A stretch of DNA of 64,000 bases from Pagrus major (taxonomy: Eukaryota; Chordata; Actinopteri; Spariformes; Sparidae). The stretch is taken from the NCBI RefSeq assembly GCF_040436345.1, contig NC_133234.1, positions 12,089,446 through 12,153,445 on the forward strand, in the 5' to 3' direction. A model generated the notes under the pieces. It saw only the letters and a list, made by a program, of their open reading frames with translations. It did not search any database and was not told the DNA's origin. Positions 14,565 through 25,740 of this stretch are shown here, one piece after another. Each line of letters begins with the position of its first letter. Within the stretch, counting starts at the first letter, position 1. Position numbers and translations under genes: made by a program.

Positions 14565-14705
14565 GAAAGTTACGAAAAAGTAGTGTAATAGCTAATGCAT
14601 TACTCTACACAGACAGTAATATTGTAGCGTAATATATTACTTTAAAATGAACGTAACTAGCAATATGTAGTATATTGCATTTTGAAAATAACTTGCCCAA
14701 CACTG
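14565..14705 (-). repeat. CAGTGTTGGG-ended hAT-like non-autonomous element
   Basis: The right end is TTGCCCAACACTG, the reverse complement of CAGTGTTGGGCAA. The body (AATGCATTACT, TAATATATTACTTTAAAAT, ATTTTGAAAATAACTTGCCC) is typical of this dispersed fish family. It directly abuts the SINE that follows. The left end is not clear. Confidence 0.55.
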
Positions 14706-14717
14706 TTACCAAACACG

Positions 14718-14952
14718 GCAAGTGGCGGCAATATCTCAGTCCATAGGGACTTGGCTTGGGGACTCAAAGGTGGCCAGTTCAAGTCCTACTTGGACCAGAA
14801 AAAGTGTGATGTGGACTAGTAATGGAGAATGCTAGTTCACATCCTGGGCATTGCCTTCACTCATCTCCTCTATAACACTGTATGTGTGTAATGTGAGTGA
14901 AAAAGAGAATTTCCCCATTGTGGGATTAGAAGGGATTTTAAAAAAAAGTGAT
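14718..14952 (+). repeat. tRNA-derived SINE
   Basis: It has a tRNA-like head: A-box region TGGCGGCAATATCTCAGTCC at 14723 and B box GGCCAGTTCAAGTCC (core GTTCAAGTCC at 14777-14786), correctly spaced for an internal pol III promoter. A body (GTGGACTAGTAATGGAGAAT, CCTGGGCA) follows, then a LINE-like tail AATTTCCCCATTGTGGGATT. This is a common percomorph SINE layout; the copy is diverged and probably inactive. Confidence 0.75.
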
Positions 14953-17945
14953 GAAAAACACTAAAGTGCATGCAAGTGTGGTGACATAGAGAGGAGGATG
15001 GGGACAACACTTAGAGCAGCTTTAACTATATTTTGTATTTAGTGATAAATAGTTAATTTCAGCATGCCAACGCAATAAACCAACAAGGCGATCAAGGTAA
15101 ACATTACACCTATTAAACAATATCTTAGCATTGCCACTGTGATTATGTTAGCATAGGGACATTTAACTCAAAGCACCGCGTGCCTTAGTACAGCTTCACA
15201 GAGCTGCAAGCATTCAGGTCTCTTAAGTGCTCAAACATTAGCAAATGTTAGTAACTACCTGTTTAGTCTTGACAGGAGCTGCTATTTGATATGTTTTTTT
15301 GTTTTTTTATTTTTTTTAATGTTATTCCCTACTCTGAAATCTTACCTTTGTTAGTAGATACACTTGGATTATTTACTTGACTCATTTCTTGAATAAATTT
15401 TACTTTTTTTGAGAGAATGTTGAGAGCTATTTTATCAGAATTTGATAATTTGATAACATTATTACCGATAATGTCTACATTTAATATAATGGTATGTTTG
15501 GCTAGTACCTATCTATCTGAGGATTAAAAAAGACCTTACAATCAGTAATACTGTTTGCTCTTACAATAATCTGAGGTCAATTTTTGTGCTCCATTTGTCT
15601 GTCTGGGTCCCCTGTGTTCCCTCCCGGCCTTTTCTACAGGGAACATCTAATCAACTCCTGTGTAATTGGAGCTGTGTTAAGATGATCTGCAGGAGTGGGA
15701 CGTTGGCTCTAATCACACACACACACACACACAATGTGAACTGTAGCGCTCTGGCAAGAGCAATTATTACTTCAACACTGGTACGTTTGGTTACAATAGA
15801 AAAAGGCATGTCCACAGGGAGTTGGGAACTTTAATAAGATGCTGTCCATTTTCTCACTTTCCTCCCTATAACCTTTAAGAGAATGCATAATTATCCAAAC
15901 TTTATGGTCTTTTCACCTGCCTGATGTAAAAGGTTTATCATAGTGAAGGTTTGTGTTCTGTCCTATCAGACTTGGCTTTGCATAAGAGCACTGTAATTTT
16001 AGGAGAAGTGGAAAAGATTTATAATGTTCTGCATCCGATTATATCATGCAAACTGTTTACAGGCTAGTTTTCTATATATTAACCATAGCATGAGTATAAA
16101 TTAATTACACATAAACAAATTGTGTTAAGTGGAAGTTTCATGCACATCATTTGTGAAAATAAAGCCTCATACTATTTATATAACATGGTTTGTTCCTGTT
16201 TCATTGCCAACCTCTTGGTGATGGAAACCCGAGAAAATGAGAATAACGTCTCGTCTGCTGCTGGTTGGGAGCTTTTGGATTCGTTTAGCACTTTCACTAA
16301 GTTGGGCAATCGACCAGCCTCGCTTAACTGTGTCAGACAGTTGTCATTTCCTCCCAGGTTCCTTCCTTCTTTTGAAAAAAAAATCCAAAATGGGGCGTCA
16401 CTTCTTGTTTGTTCATGTATTCTCCCAGAGGAATGATAAAGTGCTCTGTGCTTTAATGGACTTCAGCACTGCTGAGCGTGCGGCTGTCGAGCAAAGTAAC
16501 TACTGCACTGTCAAAGAAGTGAGAGTCCCAAAGTACAACAGGACATGAAGTATTTTGCAGGGTCAGTGTGGAGTTCCTTCTTCTGCAGTCACCCTGGTGT
16601 TCAATCAAAGCTGGGTCAAATGCTACCAGTCTACATGTCTGAATCACAGTTATCCTCCATTTCAGTGTGGGGGTTTGACTCAAAGAGTTAGAGGCAGCCA
16701 GGAAGGATTTATTTGTACCTTTAATATCCTGATGGATTAAAATATATAGCTGAAACAGGGAATTATAGCAAAGACAGCAGTGGTGGAATAGACATGAAAC
16801 AAGAACTAAGCAGACGAGACCTTGTCGGCTTAGAAAGCACAGGTAAAAATTCCCAGCTCTTTATTGTTCTGTTTTTGATTGCAGATTGCCCACATTTGCC
16901 ATCTGCTCCCTTGACGCCTGTTGTCTTTTTATGGATGCCGGTAACCTCAGCCAACAGCTAAATACCATTTCAAGCAGACGCCTTATCAAAATGCATGTAA
17001 GGCTGAATACTGTCGCTATAACACTGATGTGTTTCAGCCTGCCAGTTATAAAAAGGGCACTTTAGCTCAATTTCAGCCAAAGATCAGCTCTAAAATCCAA
17101 GATTTGCAATGGCTGTCACGACTTTATATTGTCACCATGGTTCATTATCGAAATGCTGCTTAATTAAAATTCACACTTATGTCATACAATCAACCTTTTT
17201 TTCGGCTGAATGAGTCAAAACTACATTATTGTTGTGTATGGATCTGTCATTAGGCTCACAGCTGCTGAAGAGGATTAGACCTCCTTTACTCCAGCTCTTG
17301 TCCATTTCTTTCCAGTCAGGCTATCTAATCTTATTACTTCACTAATTAACTGCAGCCGGTGTTATTTATAGTATCTAGGTCAGCCTGGCATCCCTATGAC
17401 CTGTGTGGACCGGCTGGATTTGTGTGGCTATACACTAACTTGAAGTCATATTCTTTGACATTTTGATGGAAATGCTTTTTATTCCTGTCTGTTGCTGATT
17501 AATAAGTCTCATTAGTGGTTCAACCTTCGATCAGTTCATTAAATGACAGTCAGGAATGTGTTGAGACACTGTGATTGACAACTGATCTTTGTGGGGATGC
17601 TGTGAAAAAACACTGAGCGACAATGAGCAACAAAGATGTTTTCCATAACTAAGATAAAACACCACAAATCACATTGATTAAAACTCTACGATAGTAATTC
17701 AAAATCAAAGTTGTTTTTTTTTTTAAGAATTTATCTCATTTATTTGTCATTAGCAACATTTTTACTGCCATTTACACAAAGCGGTGACCTTCGAGAGGAC
17801 ATGCCTTCTCAGACATCTTAAAGGCAGTCTTAAGAGTGATGTGAAGTGACAGGAAGGATCACCACTGACCTGCCCACACAGGCAAACATCCAGTACAAAA
17901 TCTCCTCTCTGAGAATTTCTACCAGTCTATTAAAGTTGCAATAAA
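14953..17945. other. Gene-free stretch
   Basis: Holds a CA microsatellite and T-rich tracts (15.3 kb). Frames at 16.1-16.7 kb overlap on both strands with no domain or conserved motif. Confidence 0.5.
15712..15734. repeat. (CA)n microsatellite
   Basis: An uninterrupted CA run of about eleven units. Confidence 0.85.
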
Positions 17946-18330
17946 ATGAAAAAAGCTTCTTTATCTTTTTTCTACCAACTGTTGATGAAGGTTCTCATAA
18001 TGACGGGAGGTAATTTTGTCCAGGATTTTTGTGCTAGTTTAAAGCAGCTACAAGGACCATTGATTTGTGTTGATTCTGGCAGCCCTTGTGTACAAAAGTG
18101 GTTTGAGCAACACTGCTGCTTTGTCAGCAGGATTACACAAAAACTCCTGAACAGATCTCCACAAAACTTGGATGAAGGATGGATCTCAGCCCAGAATGGA
18201 CCCCATTAACTAACTCCAGAATTTTTTTCACACTTTCTTTGCGAGATACATAAGGTGTTGTTCCACATTTGTTGATTTATCAAGGTATAATGCATGGATC
18301 CTGAAAAAATCAGGCATATTTAAGTAGTGA
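17946..18330 (+). repeat. Interspersed repeat (CAGGATTACACAAAAACT family), copy A
   Basis: It contains CAGGATTACACAAAAACTCC, ATCTCCACAAAACTTGGATG, a TTTTTTTCACACTTTCTTTG block, and a tail with TAATGCATGGATCCTGA and AATCAGGCATATTTAAG. The 18.12-18.19 kb core recurs inverted at 57.16-57.23 kb. It is abundant in teleosts; the class is not assigned. Confidence 0.65.
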
Positions 18331-21300
18331 ATTAAAAAAAAGTCTTGATCTAGCGGACTTAAATATGTTTCATTCCATATTGAATCAGGCTTGGTTGAAT
18401 GAAAGGAGACAGTTGGGCCTTGGTAGAGATATTCACTCTACTAGCTACCATTCTAGCTTTGGAAGTGAGTGAAAGAAATGTAGAAAAAGTTTTTTTCTGC
18501 TGCGAACAATTGATTTCCATGCTCTTTTATTAATTTTTTTTATGTGCCTTTTTACATTTAAGCTGCAGTTTGTAAGATAGTTGATTGTTGAGTCTTATTC
18601 CCAACCTTCCCATTTCCAAAGAGTTTGGAATGAAACTCAACAATCAATTATTTTACCAATCGGACCTTTAAGCATAGGCCGTTACATTATTGGTCATGAG
18701 CTTCTGTTCCCTCAACAGATGAACCTCTGCTTAATGACATGTATGTGAATTGAATGCACAGTGCTTTTTAAACACTGAAAGTGTAAGAATCTATGCTGAG
18801 TGCTTTATTTATTCGCCTGTCTATAATAAGTCTTAATTTGCTCCTTTGCACTGTGTGGGAGGCCCTAATTTTGTTTCAGGCGTTTATAGTTGCACAGAAA
18901 AACCCTTACTTAGTTTTCACACTGCAGGCAACATCAACAAGTCAGTGAGTTTTTTCCTGTTTATAATTGATTTGTTATTATTAAAAAACTATATGACCTC
19001 AATAATATGTTGTGAAAGTATGTATTTTGGCTATATGGAGCACTAACCTCCACAGTACAATGAAAATGAATCTGATTCTGGTTTAAATGCCGAGCCGTGA
19101 ATTGTCAGTCTTCCTACTCATGCTGAGTGTTTTCTCAACCACGCTCTCTTTGTCTGCTCTTTCAGTGCTGTGCAATCACACTCAAAATGAATCATCTGCC
19201 ACTCTGAGTGCTTTGTTTCTGACCCGGTTACCTGCCGCACCAGCACTGGTTCTGAACCAACCTAAAGCCCTGGCTCAACCTCATCTCAGCCAACATCATT
19301 CTCTTAGTTTGCACCCGTTGGCCCTCTCTCGGTTTAAAATGGATCACTCTGCAAGTGAAGAACAACAAACGAGACTCCCATTTCTTTGTGAACAGACACA
19401 AAAACACAGCGATGACAGAGTGAAAGGCTTTTGTGTATGTAACACCCTAAAACACAAAGATGACAAGAGAAATAAGCAATGGAAGTGAGTATGCTTCTGT
19501 CGAGGAGAATGACTAATGAATATGTCATGCGTCCTCCACACTTCCAGCTGAAGTATTGTTGGTGAGGTAATGAAAAGTCTTTAGGCATGTACAGCAAACG
19601 GTGTCATCACTGATACTTGAAATATTTCTCCCTGTTTCTCTAAAATGATTTAATGTTTTAAGCCACAAAATTAGTTTGCATTCTCATTTCACCCAACACT
19701 TGTAAAGTCTTTACTCTGATTCTAGTCGTTAGAATTGCTAATGTGACAAGTGATTTACCAACAGCTATTTAGATACAGTCTAAAATTAGCACATCACTGC
19801 CTTGCCCCTCGTAACAAGGCATATGTAAGAAGATCACACTTTGAGACCTGTGATTATTAATTTTCACTTCCAGCCACTCCCTGACACCTCGGAGGAGGAT
19901 GCATGGCTGCTTCAGAGGAACCGCAGCACTGAGCATGGCTCACGTTAAATTGGTGTGTGAGTGTGCATGTGCCGTCTGAATGTTCATGCACCTGTGTGTA
20001 ACAGTCTTTGCATGTCATTTCCCATTCTGGATGCATGACATATCGGACAGATTCTGCGGAGCCTGGACTCTAAGGAGATTCCAGCTCTGGTTACCACGCT
20101 GACCATGCAACACCGGTCACCTGAAACCCAGCACCTGCATCCACCTACGACCAGTCGGCTTCATTTGTCACTTTCACCACACGGTACACTCTACTATATA
20201 TCCTCTGCCTAAAGGTGTGAAGCACAGTTTGCCTTCGTGCCACGTGAGGACGTATCAGTAATCAGCTATCATCTTCACACATCATGTGAATCATACAATT
20301 AGCGCTTTAGTGTAAGAAAAAAAATGCAGTTCACCTACTGTGGAATTTGAGCGTTCATGACAAAACGTGTAACATTTAGAAATCAAATTGTGCATTAAAT
20401 TTGCAGGCAGCCTATCGAATTGCATGAAGCGATTCCCACTTACAGGTTTTTTTCCACCAACTACAATGAGGAAGGTTGTGTTTCCTGTCATGGCTGCCAC
20501 CGGCTAACCTTTTTCCATTTTTGCCTGATGAGGCTGGCGCTGGCCGAGCCTTTCAGCGGAGCCATCTCCTCACTTTCACTCTGCGCGGTGCTGAGACACT
20601 CTGGCTCACTGCCCTGCCAGCCTCCTCCTGCTGCCTCCTCGCTTTGTCTCTGACCGCCCCACCTGCCCCGAGCCCTCACCCCCTACTCCCCCCAAGGAGC
20701 CACAACAGTGCTCCATCCAGCGAAGATGTAAACTAAGCTAGCACAACACCAACACACCCTCCTCCATTATTCATCTGGCCCCTTTAATGAGTTTTCCATT
20801 CACCTTCATGCATCTACCACAATTAAAGGAAACAATTACTGTGTTTGATCACTTTAATTTCATTGACATTACATTGTAGTAAATTGCGCAAATGCATCTA
20901 ACCTTCATTTAATGCCTCCCTGTGAGTAATATATCATAAGGAGTGAAGGGAAGCTAAATAATGGACCAGATAATGAAACACTGAGGGTGCATTCCTCAGC
21001 AAATAGGGTGCCCCAAAAAACAATAGAATACAATGTGCTGCATTTAAACTGATTTGTCTTTCACATGCTCATTTATCTCTTGAAACAAATCATATTGTAC
21101 TGAAGTTTGCTTACCTCACAAGAACCAAACTGTGTCCATCGAAGTGTGCCTGCTGTAGTGCAGTATTCCCAGTGCTCTAATCAAATCTCGCGGAAATTAA
21201 TTTGATAATTAATCCTCCTCTGTGACCCTCTTTTCCTTTTACACTAAAGAGCTGTCTAGGCTTTCACTGTCGTGCCAGGCCAAAAGATCGTGTGTCAATC

Positions 21301-22585
21301 ACACAGATAATATGTTTGTTTACATACTGTGATCATGAAAAGGAGGCCAGCTAAATATTTGATGGCTTCTTCGAGTTACCCAGGAACAGTAACCCTGTGA
21401 CCCAACACTAGAGTTGGACCTCAGGACTTTCAGTCATTGTTAAACACCTCTACAGGGCACTGGCTCACATTTGTGGGCACATGACTCCGGTTGGCAAATA
21501 ATATAAAGCACTCTCAGGCTTTGTGCTCTATCTGTGTCGGACACAGTAATGACTCTCAGCAACTAGTGGTCCTCAGTTTTCTGTATTATCTCATTCAGCT
21601 ATAGAAGTTCTGCCTCAGCATGTGAAGTGATTTTAAAATGAAACTGTAGGAATCCAGAGGACAAAGGTGGGATTTTCAATGATGTTTTCAAAATATAGAA
21701 TAAGTTGAACCGTCTCCCCATCGACCCTGACCTCGCTTTGGCTCTCCGACACACTTGCGTACACTTCACACACTTTCCATGTAGCGTCCCAGTGGACACA
21801 GTTTAACCAAGCATGCATCAGCACTCGTCTGGGCTCTCCATACTGCAGGCGCTGAGCAATACTCACCACACTACTCCAGTCAACCCACACGCAGTGGTCC
21901 TCCTCCTCCAATCTCAGAGTTGCTACTCTGTGAGCTGAGACAATGTGAAACGTATAGTCCAAACAAAAGCCGAGAGAAAGACAAAGAGCAAGTGGGACGG
22001 GAGAGAGCGAGAGAGCCGGAGATGAGACAAATGTCTGCGGCGACATGAAAGGGCAATTAAGCGTTTAGTCATGAAAGAACATTTCATCCTTTCATTGCCT
22101 ATATTATGTCACATCAAATATGTCACTTAAAACAAAAATATCTAATCGTTGTTTGATATGTTTTGTCATTTTCTCCTCTCTCATTGATCATCGCCCCGTT
22201 CCAAACACTCTCCTTTAAAATATGTACCTCAAGATGAGCTACAGGAATCTTTTTTTTTAAAGTTACTGCTTACTTCTGGTAAATCATGTACATACTGAAA
22301 ACTGTTTCCATTAATAGGTGTGGTGTATTTAGGATAAGTGTGTCATCTGTGCAGAGTTGAGATATTTCATAGAAATTGTTCAATCACAGGAAAAATTGCA
22401 GGCCCACTGAGATGTGTTCAAATCTTAGAGGCTTCAGAAAATGCTTGATTGCCTTTGAAATTAATATATACCATGACTCTGATGAGGATGATTGCTCATA
22501 ATTGAATCACTGGAGCACCAATCTAATCAGGAACTAACATCGTTTAAATCAAATATGCAACAAAGGGCTGCTTTTATGATCAACA
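18331..22585. other. Gene-free stretch
   Basis: Contains an ATG-initiated 133-codon frame at 19087-19488 with a hydrophobic start but no recognisable family, and a more GC-rich patch at 20.5-20.7 kb with frames on both strands. I see no splice-consistent gene model. Confidence 0.5.
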
Positions 22586-24048
22586 CTCTCTATGAAGGCC
22601 ATGTCTGTAATGCATTACAAGCATATTAATAGGACATGATAATGCAGATACAAGGCTTTATAAAATGTTATACATGTTTAGAATAACGCATGACCACTTA
22701 TAACAAGGTTTATAAAGTATTATAAGTGGTGGACATAATGTATTAAGATAAGCACTTATAATGCCTCATACTTACCTCCAGACTCCTGGGTTACACAGCA
22801 CATTATAACAACCGTAACTTTAGCCAGTTATAAAGACAGAAAGAAAGAAAGTTGGGTGCAGAGCCAGACCTTCTGGGGGAATAACCACATCACAGTCACA
22901 TCCAGTTGTTATCTGATTCAGAGCCGTTTACTGACAGCAGAAGAGCTCAGAGATTACTTTTAAACTTAAGCGGATTTATCTTCACCCCTGTTTATCAACC
23001 TGACTGCAACAGCAATCCACGGAGGTGACCACCATTGTCTGGTGTTCATGTACTGTATTGTTGAGTGCTGACTGGAGCTGGAAGGGAAATGCGCCTTACT
23101 TCATGAATGAAAAGTTACAGAGAGGAGAGGGGAAAAAGAAGAAAGACAACCTTAGTCTCTGGTGAGTGCTGAGTGCAGTGATTGACCTGATTGCAAACAC
23201 ACAGACACACACACCCTCAGTGCGTGCTGTAGCTTGCTAGCTTACAGCTTATTTACAGTCAAGTATTCTGGCTGACTGGGGAAAATAATCATTCCTGTGA
23301 GTAACACAAATAAACACAAATGATCCCAAGGTCAAACTTACTATGTTGGTTGTGAATACACCATTAAACAGCCACCACTGCTGATGACAATCTATCAGAT
23401 GTGACTCAGGCAAAAAATGTTCACGGATGAGGTAATAACAAAGGTCTAGTTGTTTTTAGACATTTTAATGCAGAATTATTACATATTATATGTTGTTCAT
23501 AATTGTTAAAAAAGCTTTGCAACCTGTCTTTACTGTCGGATAAACTGAGATTGCACTGATTTTGGTTTGTAAAGAGACTGTTATTTTTTATTTCAACTTT
23601 TATAAATCCAGTGTAGGTTGGCTGAGCTCTCATGCTCACTCACAGCAACACTGCTTCACTGTCTGTTGCACATTCACACCTGTCCTGGGAGATTTGCCCA
23701 ACACTACCTCTGTCTTGTATAATTGGACAGTGTGTTTATTGTGATGGTGCCATTGTCTATTTTAATTCTAATGTGAAGTTGCGTGTTCAGGAAAATACCA
23801 CACTTGACAAGGCTTTGATAATCATTGCAATTGTTTTTGTCTACACTTTACTGGCAACCAGGAAATACAGCTCATATGTCCTCATAAATGTGTTAGTAGA
23901 TAGTATCATACAATTGCTAACTACCTCATAAAGTGTTGTCACTTTACTTTTTTAAATAAACATTCATAAAGAGTTTTATGGCGCCTTGACATTGTAATGT
24001 CTTATGAATGTGCTTATAATGCATTGTAGACATGACCTTCATAGAAAG
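22586..24048. mobile_element. Non-autonomous DNA element with ~51-bp terminal inverted repeats
   Basis: The left end at 22586-22636 (CTCTCTATGAAGGCCATGTC, TGTAATGCATTACAAGCAT, AATAGGACAT) is the near-perfect reverse complement of the right end at 23997-24048 (CTTTCTATGAAGGTCATGTC, TACAATGCATTATAAGCAC, ATAAGACAT). Subterminal DNA is rich in TTATAA/TTATAAG words. The 1.46-kb span encodes no transposase; frames at 23.4-23.9 kb are unrecognisable. It may be one element or a MITE with inserted DNA. Confidence 0.7.
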
Positions 24049-25149
24049 CATGAAAGGTCGTAAAGGTCATAGCTGCACTACAGCAGCAGCCGCTGAAACA
24101 TTATGGCTGTGGCATTGTTAAAAGTGATTTATTGTACTAGAATAGAATGAAATAGAAATGAATAGCTTTTAGTATGTTAATGTCAGTTGAATTTTTCTTT
24201 TATCTTCATCAAAGATTACGTGCCTTTACAGTAGCTCTATGATTTCCCATATCTTGTGTGTTTTGACTGCCTTATAAAGTGAAAACAAGCTTGATATTTA
24301 TTTAATGATGCTACAACCAGGACAGACAATAATGTGACCTGCATCAATGCATAAAAGCAGGTTGAGCAGGTAAGACTAGGAGCTGGATTTCCCCATTTAC
24401 AAGCATCTAATTACCTCCTTGTAGATCCGTTAGTACAACATTAGATGTCTAACTCCTGCATTATTCTTTACCCTATCCTTTTCCTTCTTCCTGCTCCCAC
24501 TGTTTCTTCCACCATATTTCCCCCGGGGTCTCTCTGAAACCCCTAAATAATGCACACCGAGTGAAGGGCTTAAAGGGGCTGTATGATGGATCACTTTCCT
24601 CTTTGTGGAGCCGTTGTATTCTTCTTGTACTGAAGCTTATTTATCATTGCCATAATGACACTGCTCTCAGGTGAATCTCCAAATATCTATATTAACACCA
24701 GACAATCTTTAAAAAGAACCACCTTTTTTTCCATGATCCAGTTTTAATGTGACATCACAGCAGAAATGGGTCACATGCCTGCTGTGAGACTTTTATTTTG
24801 AAAGTTTATTTACAGACAGGCAAGATTTAAAATTTTGCTTCATGGTTGAAACAATGTTTTAGGGTTAGAAAACAATTCTTGATATAGATAAACATGTTAG
24901 TCTACATGTTACAAAAATAATGCTAAAGATATAAATGTAATGAAAAAATGTAAACGTTTCCAACAAACTTTAGGGATGCATTTTTTCAACCCTTTATGTG
25001 AAAGTTTATTATTATCATTATTATCATTATTGATTGATTTAAATAACTTTTTGGCCTGGGAAAGAAGAGAAAATGCCCCTGAGATGAAACTTCTCACCAT
25101 AATGCCTGAAACAAACAAACAGTATCTCTACATAAAGTCCACTTTAAGG

Positions 25150-25265
25150 ATGAAATGAGACTTTAATGATCCCCGTGGGGAGTATAGCTCATTGCAGCAG
25201 TAAGGAACAAAATACATAAAAATACAACAACTATGAAGATTGTTTAATACGGTTCAGAGAGGAAA
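25150..25265 (-). repeat. Possible SINE 3' tail fragment
   Basis: GAGACTTTAATGATCCCCGTGGGG resembles, on the minus strand, the conserved tail CCCCACGGGGATCATTAAAG of fish SINE/LINE 3' ends. No tRNA-like head is present, so at most this is a 5'-truncated remnant. Confidence 0.4.
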
Positions 25266-25400
25266 CTCCTACCCATCTGGTTGTAAATTAAATCTGAAAG
25301 TATTTGAACAACACATAGCGTATAGCAAGTATTTTATGAGCTGGTTGAGTTATTTTTAAATGTGCGCTCAGTCCAAAAGTATAGAGCAGACACCAGATTA

Positions 25401-25740
25401 AAGGATAAGTTCACTCAAATATAAAAATCAGTCATTATTTATTCACCCTCATGCTGATGGAAAGTCAGGTTTCCACAAAACATTTTTGGAGCTTCACAGC
25501 AAAACAGCGTTGCAGCATTCTCCTAAACAACTGAAGTAGATGGGGACTTGTTTTAAAACGTAAAAAACAACAACAACCATAATATGGCTCCGTACAGCTC
25601 GTCTGACGTAATCAAGTCTTCAGAAGCCAAGACATCCTGAATTGATTTAAAAAAAGACTTTATTTACACCCTCGACACATGGTCAAGCTTGTGCACCCAC
25701 TTCAAATGGGGTGCATGTTAGCGCTTAGCCAGAACCAAAG
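25401..25740. repeat. Interspersed repeat starting AAGGATAAGTTCACTC
   Basis: It carries AAGGATAAGTTCACTCAAAT, CAGTCATTATTTATTCACCC, TCATGCTGATGGAAAGTCAG, CTCCGTACAGCTCGTCTGAC and a GTTAGCGCTTAGCC end. This arrangement is familiar from dispersed fish repeats. Only one copy is in this window, so support rests on family knowledge. Confidence 0.5.

Noticed and set aside
14770-14790. Possible functional tRNA gene
   Set aside because: Only A- and B-box-like sequences are present, without a complete cloverleaf, and a SINE body and tail follow.
19087-19488. 133-codon ATG frame with a signal-peptide-like start
   Set aside because: The hydrophobic start is followed by compositionally plain sequence ending in a Lys-rich tail. 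I recognise no family, and overlapping minus frames are equally long, so it is not reported as a gene.
20420-20736. Cys/Pro/Ser-rich frames in a GC-richer patch
   Set aside because: Three overlapping frames on both strands reflect local composition; no conserved motif.
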